64,000 nt of DNA from Geoalkalibacter halelectricus (lineage in GTDB: Bacteria > Desulfobacterota > Desulfuromonadia > Desulfuromonadales > Geoalkalibacteraceae). The translations under genes and the position numbers were made by a program. The DNA lies in the NCBI RefSeq assembly GCF_025263685.1, contig NZ_CP092109.1:3349001-3413000 (forward strand), read 5' to 3'. Positions 10,134-19,515 of the stretch are shown piece after piece; the stretch's first letter is position 1, and each line of letters opens with the position of its first letter. Under the pieces are notes generated by a model. It saw only the letters and a program-made list of their open reading frames with translations, had not been told where the DNA came from and did no database searches.

Positions 10134-12149
10134 TCAAGGGTTGGGATGGGGGCTAAGCCATTGATGTTGCCGCAACTGCATCAGGGCCGCGCGGCAGTCA
10201 GAGACGAATTGTTCTTCCCCGCTTCCTGCGCCGTGGCGCGCATAAAGGCTGCGGGCAATATCCTCCCAAACCGCCTGGCCGTCGCAGCGGCGCAGCAAAT
10301 CATGGGCGAAGGCATTGACGGCCGACACCTCCAGACGCCCTTCGGCCTGCCGAAAGACCAGCAGACTGGGGCTGTGGGGGTAATCCGCGCGCACCTTTCC
10401 GGCCCGCAGGTCGGTCACAATCGCCTCCATGTCGAAGGCCAGTTCGGCCAGAGCGAGATTTTTGGCCACCGCGGGGCGCCAGGTCGAGACGCCGCTCAAG
10501 TCGGCATTGCCCGCCGCGGACGGCGCCCCGGGGCGGGCCGCCTCGATGGCGCGGCTTTCATAGGTGAGCATATCGAACACATGGCGCCAGGCACCCGGAA
10601 CTTGATCCGCCAGGCCGGCGACAAAGCGCGGGAAGCACGCGAAGCAGACAGCCGGGGTCAGGCCCTGCGCGGCCTCAGCGCGCGCGAAGGAGCGCAAGCG
10701 CACGAACAGGATACTCGGCGGTGTCTCGAGGGCCGCGCACAGAATGCGAAAGGTCTTGGGGTAGAGGTTGACGATGACGGGAAATTCGGCGGCGAGCAGC
10801 TCCAACTCCGGCAAGGGCAGGGCGCGACTGGGCAGATTGTAGAAGCTGCTGAACAGCAAGGGATCGCTGTCGATCAACTCCTCATCCTCGCGACAACGCC
10901 GCCCCGCGTCGAATTCGATGCCCTGGGCGAAGTAGGAGTCGACTTCGCGCACCAGCCGTGGGCCGTAGCGCGCATGCAATTCGGTACCCGGCAGCACGGT
11001 GGGAATCTGCATCAGGGGATTGCTGTTGCCCTCGATGCCGGTCTGCAAGGCCAGCAGCAGCGTCGCGTCGATGTCGACGCGTTCCTCCTCGGGAAAACCG
11101 ACGACGAAGCTCAGGGTCGGCACGATGCCGGCCGCCGTTGTTTCGCGCACCCGCTGCCCGAGTTGGCCGGGGTCGATCTGCTTGCGGATAAAGGCCAGCG
11201 TGCGCGCCGAGCCCGAATCGATGCCGTAGCACAGCGACTCGCAACCCGCCGCGCGCATCAGGCGCAGCAGGTCGGCATCCACCGTATCCAGGCGCGAAAT
11301 GCAATACCAGCCCAGGCGGTGCAACCCGGCGTCCATGACCTGCCGACAGAAATTCTCGACAAATTGCCGCTCGGCGGTGAACTGATCGTAGGCCAGCAAA
11401 AAACACTCGGCCCCTTGAAGGTCACGCAACCGCGTCATCTCCTCGACCAACCGCTCCACGGCGAAGGTCCGGCAGCGCCGCCGCCACAGGGCCGACTCGG
11501 AGCAATACACGCAGCGGTGCGGACAACCGCGCCCGACCTCAAGAATCGCAATGGCGCGCGACAGGCCGCAGGCACGGCGATAACGCTCCAGGGCGGGCGC
11601 CAGGGAATAATCGGGCAACGGCAAAACATTCAGATCGTCGAGCAGGGGGCGGTCCGGATTTTCGTGGATCATGCCGCCCGAGCGCCAACTCAGACCGGCC
11701 ACGCCTCCCGGAGTTCCTGCCCGCGCCCAGACATCGAGCAATTCGCCAAAAGTTTCCTCGCCCTCGCCGCGCACCACGGCATCGATCCAGGAGAAGGATT
11801 CCAGGGTTTGTCGGGCGACAAAGGAGGCATTGTGCCCACCGAGGACGATGCGCGCTTCAGGCACCAGCCTGCGCACCTCGCGGGCGATATGCACAGTCGG
11901 CGGATAGGTGGTGCATTGAGCGCCAAAGGCCACGACCTCGGGTTTGGCCGCGGCGATGCGCTCGGCGCAGGCCCGGTAAAGAGATTGCCCCCCAGGCAGT
12001 TGGCCCTCGCGCAGCTCCAGGATCAGATCGATCACCTGCGCCTCATGCCCCGCCAGACGAGCCACCGTCGCCAGATTGATCAATCCCAGGGGCGGAAGAT
12101 TGTAGAGGGCGGGATGATGAAATGGAGGAAAAACCAGGGATACCTTCAT
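10134..12149 (-). CDS. B12-binding radical SAM protein with C-terminal PqqD-like (RRE) domain
   Basis: 671 residues from ATG 12149 (GGAG 6 nt upstream); longer in-frame starts lack an RBS. Residues 1-150 form a cobalamin-binding-type Rossmann domain (VFPPFHHPALYNLPPLGLINLA, IVLGGHNASFVARQTLE). The radical SAM core begins at ILEVGRGCPHRCVYC with cluster ligands C209, C213 and C216. Residues about 590-668 (VSAVNAFAHDLLRRCDGQ...SDCRAALMQLRQHQWL) look like a PqqD-type RiPP recognition element. No SPASM cysteine cluster is evident. B12-radical SAM enzymes commonly methylate unactivated carbon or rearrange substrates. The RRE plus the repeat peptide 22 bp downstream make peptide modification the best guess. 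Confidence 0.85.
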   Translation of the reverse strand: MKVSLVFPPFHHPALYNLPPLGLINLATVARLAGHEAQVIDLILELREGQLPGGQSLYRACAERIAAAKPEVVAFGAQCTTYPPTVHIAREVRRLVPEARIVLGGHNASFVARQTLESFSWIDAVVRGEGEETFGELLDVWARAGTPGGVAGLSWRSGGMIHENPDRPLLDDLNVLPLPDYSLAPALERYRRACGLSRAIAILEVGRGCPHRCVYCSESALWRRRCRTFAVERLVEEMTRLRDLQGAECFLLAYDQFTAERQFVENFCRQVMDAGLHRLGWYCISRLDTVDADLLRLMRAAGCESLCYGIDSGSARTLAFIRKQIDPGQLGQRVRETTAAGIVPTLSFVVGFPEEERVDIDATLLLALQTGIEGNSNPLMQIPTVLPGTELHARYGPRLVREVDSYFAQGIEFDAGRRCREDEELIDSDPLLFSSFYNLPSRALPLPELELLAAEFPVIVNLYPKTFRILCAALETPPSILFVRLRSFARAEAAQGLTPAVCFACFPRFVAGLADQVPGAWRHVFDMLTYESRAIEAARPGAPSAAGNADLSGVSTWRPAVAKNLALAELAFDMEAIVTDLRAGKVRADYPHSPSLLVFRQAEGRLEVSAVNAFAHDLLRRCDGQAVWEDIARSLYARHGAGSGEEQFVSDCRAALMQLRQHQWLSPHPNP

Positions 12150-12180
12150 GCAAACTCCGCAGGACTTCAAGCACCGGGCC

Positions 12181-12203
12181 GGTACCAGACAAGGATACCA
12201 GAC
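12181..12203. promoter_or_regulatory. Tandem 10-bp direct repeats upstream of the radical SAM gene
   Basis: GGTACCAGAC (12181-12190) and GATACCAGAC (12194-12203) differ by one base and repeat at 13 bp, 32 bp before the radical SAM ATG. They overlap a plausible but weak promoter region and could be a regulator site. Confidence 0.3.
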
Positions 12204-12241
12204 CTGGCGCAAATGCAACGGCCGGCACGCTTTTTCTACCA

Positions 12242-12295
12242 CCTGAATCCGTGAGATCCAACCGGGGAAGAGCGCAAGTCATTGACCTGCCTAAG
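12242..12295 (+). repeat. Dispersed intergenic repeat, copy 1
   Basis: Two blocks, CCTGAATCCGTGAGATCC (12242-12259) and a 23-bp block starting CGCAAGTCATTGACC (12273-12295), recur in the same order at 55514-55567 with a different 13-bp centre. The rest of 12150-12525 shows only the direct repeats at 12181, this element and the promoter at 12431. Confidence 0.7.
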
Positions 12296-12430
12296 CATTC
12301 AAAAAATCACCGATGAACCTATGGGTGCACCTCAGATTTTTTGAAACACTTATTCAGGCCAAGCACCTACACTCGTTTCCCGCCCGGACCTCACGGATCC
12401 AGGTACCAAGCAACCGATTTCATTTAACCT

Positions 12431-12459
12431 TTGGCGAGCCGCGGGCGCGGTGCTATGAT
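12431..12459 (+). promoter_or_regulatory. Sigma70-type promoter of the DUF1847 gene
   Basis: TTGGCG (12431-12436), a 17-bp spacer and TATGAT (12454-12459), about 60 bp before the start codon. Confidence 0.5.
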
Positions 12460-12525
12460 GATCTCTCCCAACTCCGATCCGGGAGCCGCGGGGATTAGAT
12501 CTTCATTCTCAGCCGGAGAGTGCCG

Positions 12526-13278
12526 ATGAGCGAACGCGACGACAAAACCCTCCAATGCACCACCTGCAGCCCCCTGTGGAAAAAGCAGGGCACCACCTAT
12601 TGCTGGAGCGATCCGGCGGCCAAGCCGGGCATGCCTGGTTACTGCCCCTCGCAGAGCGAAGCCGAACTCATCGAGGAATCCTTCAAGAAATATACGGCCG
12701 ATGACGAGGAAGCGCGCCTGGCCAAGGTCGCGGCGGTGGTGGAAGGCCTGTGCTATCAGCCCGTTACCGGCAGCGACGCGGTCAACGCCCGCTGGACACG
12801 GGTCGAAGACACCTTGGCCCTGGCCGGCTTGATGGGCTGGAAAAAAATCGGCATCGCCAGTTGCATCGGCCTGCTCGAAGAAAGTGAGCGCCTTGCCGAT
12901 ATCCTGCGCGCCCAGGGGTTCGAGCCGCTTTCGGTGTGCTGCAAGGCGGGCAGCATCGATAAGCTTGAACTCGGCGTGCAGGAGGAGCACAAGGTGCGCC
13001 CCGGCACCTTCGAGCCCGCCTGCAACCCCATTGCCCAGGCACGGATGCTCGATGCCGCCGGCGCCGAAATGAGCATCATCGTCGGCCTGTGCGTGGGCCA
13101 CGACATGCTCTTTGCCCGCCACTCCAAGGCACCGGTCACGACCCTGGTGGTCAAGGATCGCGTCACCGGACACAACCCCGTTGCCGTGCTGTACGGACAG
13201 AATTTTTACTACAAGCGGTTGCAGAAACAGAAAGTGCTGGATGAGAACGCCCTTGAGCGGGCCCAAGGAAAAAGCTGA
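12526..13278 (+). CDS. DUF1847 cysteine-rich metal-binding protein
   Basis: 250 residues from ATG 12526; a GTG at 12520 is too close to the GGAG site. The N-terminus has a Cys-rich patch (LQCTTCSPLWKKQGTTYCW) followed by GYCPSQSEAELI, and further conserved cysteines appear in IGIASCIGLLEES, SVCCKAG, EPACNPIAQA and VGLCVGHDMLF. This matches DUF1847, an uncharacterised family of anaerobes thought to bind metal or an Fe-S cluster. Cytoplasmic, single-gene unit with its own promoter. Function not known. Confidence 0.85.
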   Translation: MSERDDKTLQCTTCSPLWKKQGTTYCWSDPAAKPGMPGYCPSQSEAELIEESFKKYTADDEEARLAKVAAVVEGLCYQPVTGSDAVNARWTRVEDTLALAGLMGWKKIGIASCIGLLEESERLADILRAQGFEPLSVCCKAGSIDKLELGVQEEHKVRPGTFEPACNPIAQARMLDAAGAEMSIIVGLCVGHDMLFARHSKAPVTTLVVKDRVTGHNPVAVLYGQNFYYKRLQKQKVLDENALERAQGKS

Positions 13279-13312
13279 AGGGAAGGGTTGCGCCCCACTG
13301 CCGGGAGGCGCT

Positions 13313-13855
13313 TCAGGAAACCTGCGGTTCCGCGGGGAGCGCTCCCTGGAACCAACGGCGGTGGAAGGGCTGCAGATTGCAGACATTGACTTCCGCGTCG
13401 ATCCCATAGGACTGCCCCTGGATACGAACTTCGCGCACCAGGCCGCAGACATGCAAGCGCCCGTGGTGAGTACGCGCCTCCTTGAGGGAGCAGGAAAAGA
13501 TGACCGGGCACCCGGCCAGAAAAGGAGGTTCCTCGGGCGTGAAGCCCTCGAAGAGAAATTCCTCGCGCACGCCCCCTTCCCTTTCGGCGTGAGGTGCGCG
13601 GAGATGCTCCCGCAATCGGGCCAGGCGATGGTCGTCCGGAAGGCTTACGGCGAACTGCCCGGTGCGCGCCAACACGGTACGCGCGAAACCGCTTCGCACC
13701 AGATTGAAACTCAGGCGCGCCGGTTTTTCACACACCACGCCGACCCAATCCACAATCTCCCAACACACGCCGCCGTCCTCCCCGCGCCAGGAAACCAAGG
13801 CAAGCGGACAGGCCATCAGTTGGGGATAGAGAGCAAACAGCGACCGTATCGGCAT
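13313..13855 (-). CDS. Flavin reductase-like (FMN-binding split-barrel) protein
   Basis: 180 residues from ATG 13855, which has GGGAGG 7 nt upstream; the longer frame to 13891 has none. The sequence FALYPQLMACPLALVSWRGEDGG...PARLSFNLVRSGFARTVLARTGQFAVSLPDD fits the flavin reductase-like domain found in anaerobes, usually an FMN-binding electron carrier. CPVIFSCSLKEARTHHGRLHVCGLVREVRI is the second half of the barrel. Convergent with DUF1847, divergent from rrf2. The partner is unknown. Confidence 0.82.
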   Translation of the reverse strand: MPIRSLFALYPQLMACPLALVSWRGEDGGVCWEIVDWVGVVCEKPARLSFNLVRSGFARTVLARTGQFAVSLPDDHRLARLREHLRAPHAEREGGVREEFLFEGFTPEEPPFLAGCPVIFSCSLKEARTHHGRLHVCGLVREVRIQGQSYGIDAEVNVCNLQPFHRRWFQGALPAEPQVS

Positions 13856-13940
13856 TTTCGGCCTCCCATTTTTCACATAAATATAGCACAAAGGCCCAAA
13901 CCCACAAGATAAACTTCCGCTTATTCTATAAAATTAATTC

Positions 13941-13969
13941 TTGACGCAGAACCTAGAGTTTACTAGGAT
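13941..13969 (+). promoter_or_regulatory. rrf2-cysK promoter with overlapping operator dyad
   Basis: TTGACG (13941-13946), 17-bp spacer, TAGGAT (13964-13969). An inverted repeat CCTAG-N6-CTAGG (13952-13967) covers the spacer and -10, a position typical of repression by the Rrf2 product itself. Confidence 0.65.
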
Positions 13970-14002
13970 TTTATCCTGCAACAAATACGGAGGATATTAT
14001 CA

Positions 14003-14473
14003 ATGAAGCTTTCAACCAAAAGCCGCTATGGGGTACGGGCACTCTTTGACATGGCTTATCACGCGGGAACCCTCCCGGTGCAGATCAAGGACATTTCCCG
14101 CCGCCAGAAAATTTCACCCCGCTACCTCGAGCAGATCTTTCAGGATCTCAAAAAGGCGGGCCTGCTGAAAAGCCGCCGCGGCCCCCAGGGCGGTTATTTT
14201 CTTTCGCGCAAGCCCGAGGACATCACCGCCAAGGAGATCATCCTCGCCGCCGAGGGCGATCTGTCCCTGGTGTCCTGCGTCAAGGAGGACCAGCAGGGCT
14301 GCCAATCTTCTTGTGAATTCGACAATATTTGCGTCACCCAGGGGCTTTGGGACGAGGCCACGCGCCGGTTGCATGAGTATTTCGATTCGGTGACTCTCAA
14401 GGATCTCTGCGAACAGGGCAAGGAACTGGGCCTGGAGAAGGAACTCGACCATCGCTTCATGTATTTCATCTGA
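14003..14473 (+). CDS. Rrf2-family transcriptional regulator (IscR/CymR-like)
   Basis: 156 residues. The winged helix ([20 protein letters not shown]...[33 protein letters not shown]) is typical. Cysteines in [22 protein letters not shown] match the spacing of [2Fe-2S]-type IscR relatives. It lies 26 bp upstream of cysK, so it probably senses Fe-S or cysteine status and controls cysteine synthesis. The dyad over its own promoter suggests autoregulation. Regulator class certain; ligand inferred. Confidence 0.92.
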   Translation: MKLSTKSRYGVRALFDMAYHAGTLPVQIKDISRRQKISPRYLEQIFQDLKKAGLLKSRRGPQGGYFLSRKPEDITAKEIILAAEGDLSLVSCVKEDQQGCQSSCEFDNICVTQGLWDEATRRLHEYFDSVTLKDLCEQGKELGLEKELDHRFMYFI

Positions 14474-14499
14474 CACTATGCGATCCAACAGGAGGAGCC

Positions 14500-15420
<921 letters not shown>

Positions 15421-15429
15421 TCCCGGCAT

Positions 15430-15469
15430 CGCCGCGGCCAGGGGCGACTCGCCCTCCGGGGCCGCGGCG
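15430..15469 (+). other. Strong hairpin between cysK and larE
   Basis: Ten-bp perfect outer arms (15430-15439 and 15460-15469) enclose an inner hairpin GGGCG-ACT-CGCCC. No T tract follows, so it is not a normal terminator; it may protect the cysK mRNA end or damp larE expression. Confidence 0.5.
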
Positions 15470-15496
15470 ACACCTTTCCAACCCGACGCCATCCGC

Positions 15497-16306
15497 ATGT
15501 CCCTCAACGAAAAATACACCCGACTCAAAGACATTCTCGCCGACTGCGGCAGTGCCCTGATCGCCTTTTCCGGTGGGGTCGATTCCACCTTTCTGCTGCG
15601 GGTGGCCCGCGACATGCTTGGCCCCGACAAGGTCATCGCCCTGACCGCCACTTCTCCCACCTATCCGCGCCATGAGTTCGAATTGAGCTGCCGCCTGGCC
15701 AGGGAGTTCGGCGTCAGCCAGATCGTGGTGGAGAGCAATGAACTCGACATCGAAGGTTTTTCGCAAAATCCTCCCGATCGCTGCTATCATTGCAAACGCG
15801 AGTTGTTCAGCCTCTGCCGCGACAAGGCCCGCGATCTTGGCTTTCACGTGATATTCGATGGTTCCAACAGCGACGATCTTCAGGATTATCGCCCCGGACG
15901 GCGCGCCGGGGAAGAGCTGCAGGTTCGCTCCCCCCTCGTCGAAGCCGGTTTGAGCAAGGATGATATCCGCGCGCTGAGCCGCGATCTGGGCCTGGAAACC
16001 TGGGACAAGCAGCCCTTTGCCTGTCTTTCCTCGCGCTTTCCCTACGGGGTTGAAATCACTGCCGAGCGCCTGGAGCAAGTCGATCGCTGCGAAACCTATC
16101 TGCGCGAAAATGGTTTTCGCACCTACCGCGTGCGCTTTCACGGCGAGGTGGCGCGCATCGAACTGGCCCCCGAGGAATTGCCGCGCCTGCTGGAGCCCAC
16201 CTTGCGCCAGGCGCTGGTCGCTGAATTTAAACAAGCAGGATTTACCTACGTGGCCCTGGATCTTCAGGGCTATCGTTCGGGAAGCATGAACGAGACAATG
16301 AACTGA
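15497..16306 (+). CDS. larE: ATP-dependent sacrificial sulfur transferase LarE
   Basis: 269 residues. PP-loop SGGVDSTFLLRVA near residue 25, PDRCYHCKRELF, and the sulfur-donor cysteine region KQPFACLSSRFPYG. LarE-type proteins adenylate a pyridinium dinucleotide and donate sulfur from a cysteine to build the nickel-pincer cofactor of lactate racemase and relatives; other LarE homologues serve unknown targets. Placement after cysK suits a sulfur-transfer role. No larB, larC or larA is nearby, so the target is unknown. Confidence 0.92.
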   Translation: MSLNEKYTRLKDILADCGSALIAFSGGVDSTFLLRVARDMLGPDKVIALTATSPTYPRHEFELSCRLAREFGVSQIVVESNELDIEGFSQNPPDRCYHCKRELFSLCRDKARDLGFHVIFDGSNSDDLQDYRPGRRAGEELQVRSPLVEAGLSKDDIRALSRDLGLETWDKQPFACLSSRFPYGVEITAERLEQVDRCETYLRENGFRTYRVRFHGEVARIELAPEELPRLLEPTLRQALVAEFKQAGFTYVALDLQGYRSGSMNETMN

Positions 16307-16325
16307 CCCCTTCACGGGAGACCCC

Positions 16326-16751
16326 ATGGAACGCAAGGGCGCTTTGCTGGCAACCTGTTTCACCGCCGGGCTGTTGGGCGGCCTGGCCTACAGCCTCGCC
16401 CTGTGGGCCTCCGGCCACTGGGGTCTCACCGCCGCCGCCGGCGTCCAATTAGCGCCCGCCTTCACCCTCCCCTGGCTCTACCCCAACCTGATCTGGGGCG
16501 GACTCTGGGGGCTGCTCTATTTTTTCCCGGTCGCCTCCTACCGCCACCGCCAACACTGGATTCGCAAGGGTTTGTGGATCAGCCTGGCACCGGCGCTCTA
16601 CCAGCTTTTCTTCCTCTATCCGCATGTATATCACCAAGGCCTGATGGGACTTGAACTGGGCAATTTCACGCCCTTGTTCGTCTTGCTCTTTCATTTTGTC
16701 TGGGGCGCGACCACCGGTGTTTTCACGCGCCTGCTCTGGGGCAAGAGATGA
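16326..16751 (+). CDS. Four-helix hypothetical membrane protein (141 aa)
   Basis: Four hydrophobic segments are visible (about residues 6-27, 45-68, 82-100, 112-136). The sequence is rich in aromatics (LPWLYPNLIWGGLWGLLYFFPVA). An RBS (GGGAG) precedes ATG 16326. The last four bases overlap the nuclease gene start. Family not recognised; it resembles small conserved integral membrane proteins of the Desulfuromonadales. Confidence 0.75.
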   Translation: MERKGALLATCFTAGLLGGLAYSLALWASGHWGLTAAAGVQLAPAFTLPWLYPNLIWGGLWGLLYFFPVASYRHRQHWIRKGLWISLAPALYQLFFLYPHVYHQGLMGLELGNFTPLFVLLFHFVWGATTGVFTRLLWGKR

Positions 16752-17272
16752 GGGTCTTTCTGGGGCGTGCTTTTCTCTTGCGCCTGGTCGTCCTGATTTT
16801 GCTGTTCCTGCTGGGGCAGGCCTTGAGCGCCTGTGCGAGCGAAACGCGCGGCCGCGTCGCGTGGATTTTCGACGGCGACACCATCGAGATCGAAGCTTTG
16901 GGCAGAGTGCGCCTGCTCGGCATCGACACCCCCGAGGGAGAAGATTCCCATCGTGACCTTTTTTACCAACGCCGCTTCGGCATCCCCCCCGAGCACCTGC
17001 GCAAGATTGCCCGCGAGGCCCTGCGCTACAACATCCGCCACGTCAAGGGCCAGGTGGTGACCCTGCGCTTCGAAGGGGAGCGCCGCGACGCCCACGGCCG
17101 CTTGCGCGCCTACGTCATTCTGCCCGACGGCCGCAACCTCAACCGCCTGCTGGTCGAGGAGGGACTGGCGGCAGTCTATCGGCGCATCGATTTCAGCCAC
17201 AAGCAAGATTTTTTGCGCGCCGAGGAGCAGGCTCGACGACTCGGCAAAGGCTTGTGGGCTCAATCCCAATAA
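16748..17272 (+). CDS. Secreted thermonuclease-family (SNase-like) protein
   Basis: 174 residues. An N-terminal hydrophobic segment (LRLVVLILLFLLGQALSACAS) is a signal peptide or anchor with a possible lipobox (LSAC). The SNase OB-fold follows: WIFDGDTIEIEALGRVRLLGIDTPE carries the calcium-binding Asp and catalytic Arg/Glu, and DAHGRLRAYVIL the second Arg. It would cut nucleic acids outside the inner membrane. Translationally coupled to the membrane protein upstream. Confidence 0.9.
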   Translation: MRVFLGRAFLLRLVVLILLFLLGQALSACASETRGRVAWIFDGDTIEIEALGRVRLLGIDTPEGEDSHRDLFYQRRFGIPPEHLRKIAREALRYNIRHVKGQVVTLRFEGERRDAHGRLRAYVILPDGRNLNRLLVEEGLAAVYRRIDFSHKQDFLRAEEQARRLGKGLWAQSQ

Positions 17273-17308
17273 GCGAAGGGCGCCCGCCACCGCGTGCGCC
17301 CTTCGCCG
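17273..17308. terminator. Hairpin between convergent nuclease and aconitase genes
   Basis: GCGAAGGGCGC (17273-17283) pairs perfectly with GCGCCCTTCGC (17296-17306). The following T-rich stretch is poor, so it is a weak or Rho-assisted terminator. Confidence 0.6.
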
Positions 17309-17338
17309 TTCTTCCCTTCAGGAACTACGCCCTCTCGG

Positions 17339-19279
17339 CTATTTGGTTCCCAGCTCCTGCTTGACGTAGTTGAGGGTACCGCCCGCGATCAGGTGCTCGC
17401 GCTGGCGATCCGAGACTTCCAGAATTGTGAGGATTTTCTTGCCGTCGACCTCCACGGGAATCTCCTTGGCGCCGCTTTGCAGATGTTTTTTGACGTCCGG
17501 AAACACCACCTTCTTGCCCTTCTCGCACAAGTCGTAATCCCCGGGATCCTTAAAGACCAGCGGCAAAATACCGAAGTTGCACAGGTTGGCCTTGTGGATG
17601 CGAGCAAAGTTCTTGACGATCTTGGCGCGCACCCCCAGATAACGCGGTGCCAGGGCAGCATGTTCCCGCGATGAGCCCTGCCCGTAATTATCTCCGCCGA
17701 TGACCACGGCGCTTTTCAGCTCCTTGATGCGCTCGACGAACTCGGGATCGACAAGATGAAAAACATACTCGCTGATGGCGGCGATATTGGAGCGTAACGG
17801 CAGAATTTTACTACCGGCGGGCATGATGCCGTCGGTGGAGATATTGTCCTCGACGCGGATCGCGACACGCGCTTCAAGGGTATCGGGCAGCGCGTCGAAT
17901 TCGGGCAGTTTCATGACGTTGGGCCCGCGCACCACTTCGGTTTCGGCCAGTTCGGGAGCGGGAAAAATGATAGAGGATTCGTCAATGATGTACATCTCGG
18001 GATCCTCAATGCGCGGATAATCCATGTCCTCGGCGAGATCGCGCGGATCGGTAATGACGCCTTTGAGCGCCGAGGCGGCTGCCGTTTCCGGCGAGCAGAG
18101 ATAGACCTGGTCGTCCTTGGTGCCGGAGCGTCCCGGGAAATTACGCGGGAAGGTGCGCAGGCTCACTTGGCCGGTGCCCGGTGCCTGCCCCATGCCGATG
18201 CAACCGAGACAGCCGCTTTGATGAATGCGCGCGCCGGCCAGCAGCAACGCCATGACGCCGCCGGCCTGGGCGACGTTCTCCAGAACCTGACGGCTGCCGG
18301 GATTGACGTGGAAGGCCGTATCCGGGTGGCTGTGGCGCCCCTCCACAATCTTTGCCGTGACCATCAGATCGCGGAAGGAGGAGTTGACGCTGGAGCCGAC
18401 GATCACCTGGTCGGCCCTGATTCCCGCCACCTCGGCGACACGCTTGATATTGCCCGGCGAGGAGGGACAGGCGATCAGGGGCTCGATCCGGGAAAGATCC
18501 AGCTCGGCGTGTTCGTCGTAATCGCAGCCGGGATCGGCGGAGAGTTCCCGCCAGGCATCTCCGCGCCCCTGGGCTTCGAGGTATTGACGGGTGCGCTGAT
18601 CCGAGGGGAAAATCGTACTGGTGGCGCCCAGCTCGGTGCCCATGTTGCCAATGGTTTCACGGTCCGTCGCCGAGAGACTGAGCATCCCCGGTCCGTAATA
18701 TTCCACCACCTTGCCGACGCAGCCCTTGACGTCATAGCGGCGCAGCATTTCCAGAATCACATCCTTGGCGCTGCACCAGTCGGGCAGCTCGCCGGTCACT
18801 TTGACCCCGAGCACTTTCGGGCAGGGGAAAAAATAGGGTCGCCCGGCCATGGCCAGGGCGACATCGAGTCCGCCCGCGCCGATGGCCAGCATGGACACGC
18901 CGGCGGCACCGGGAGTATGGCTGTCGGCGCCGATCATGGTGAGTCCCGGACGGCCGAAACGCTCCATGTGCACCTGGTGGGAAATGCCATTGCCGGGGCG
19001 GCTGAAGTGGATGCCGTAACGGGCGCAGGCGGTCTGAAGGTATTTGTGGTCATCGGCGTTTCTGAAATCGGCCTGCAGCAGGTTGTGGTCGACATACTGG
19101 GCGGCCAGGTCGACCTTGACCCGCTCAAGACCCAAGGCCTCGAACTCGAGCATGGCCATGGTACCGGTGGCGTCCTGCAGCAGGGTATGATCGATATGAA
19201 TGCCGATTTCCTCACCGGGCACCAGGCTCCCGGCGACCAGATGCGCCTCGAGAATCTTGCGTGTCAGATTTTTTGCCAT
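17339..19279 (-). CDS. Aconitate hydratase, short Aquifex-type
   Basis: 646 residues from ATG 19279; the start at 19297 was rejected because GGGGGC lies in front of 19279 and MAKNLTRKILEAHL is the usual opening. Aconitase landmarks: DHTLLQDATGTMAMLEFEALG, GADSHTPGAAGVSMLAIGAGGLD, an SGCLGCIGMGQAPGTG cluster region, RNFPGRSG and the swivel-domain GQGSSREHAALAPRYLG. It interconverts citrate and isocitrate in the oxidative TCA cycle. The length fits the compact family seen in Aquifex and deltaproteobacteria, not the ~890-residue AcnA. Single-gene unit. Confidence 0.93.
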   Translation of the reverse strand: MAKNLTRKILEAHLVAGSLVPGEEIGIHIDHTLLQDATGTMAMLEFEALGLERVKVDLAAQYVDHNLLQADFRNADDHKYLQTACARYGIHFSRPGNGISHQVHMERFGRPGLTMIGADSHTPGAAGVSMLAIGAGGLDVALAMAGRPYFFPCPKVLGVKVTGELPDWCSAKDVILEMLRRYDVKGCVGKVVEYYGPGMLSLSATDRETIGNMGTELGATSTIFPSDQRTRQYLEAQGRGDAWRELSADPGCDYDEHAELDLSRIEPLIACPSSPGNIKRVAEVAGIRADQVIVGSSVNSSFRDLMVTAKIVEGRHSHPDTAFHVNPGSRQVLENVAQAGGVMALLLAGARIHQSGCLGCIGMGQAPGTGQVSLRTFPRNFPGRSGTKDDQVYLCSPETAAASALKGVITDPRDLAEDMDYPRIEDPEMYIIDESSIIFPAPELAETEVVRGPNVMKLPEFDALPDTLEARVAIRVEDNISTDGIMPAGSKILPLRSNIAAISEYVFHLVDPEFVERIKELKSAVVIGGDNYGQGSSREHAALAPRYLGVRAKIVKNFARIHKANLCNFGILPLVFKDPGDYDLCEKGKKVVFPDVKKHLQSGAKEIPVEVDGKKILTILEVSDRQREHLIAGGTLNYVKQELGTK

Positions 19280-19515
19280 CTCAGCCCCCTGAATCAAAAA
19301 TTGGTTTTTCTACGGTTTACTCTATCAGACACGTGCCGCGGGTCCAGCCTAGTCCCCCGCAATTTCTCCCGCCAGGCCTTCGCCGCAACACTTAATGAAA
19401 TAACCCATCCGTATACCGTGAAAATTGCTGGCCACGGCACTCCAAAAAGTTATAGAATATTTGATTGAGGTAAGATGCTTTGAATCATTGGGATTTTCTG
19501 GCAGGAGATGCTTCA

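Noticed and set aside
10083-12254. Plus-strand open frame of 723 codons over the radical SAM gene
   Set aside because: Composition is Gln/Gly/His-rich with no domain, typical of an antisense frame in GC-rich DNA; the minus strand carries clear motifs and an RBS.
12242-12295. Cobalamin riboswitch upstream of the radical SAM gene
   Set aside because: No B12 box or GCCACTG-type core; the match is to the repeat at 55514, not to the riboswitch at 60017.
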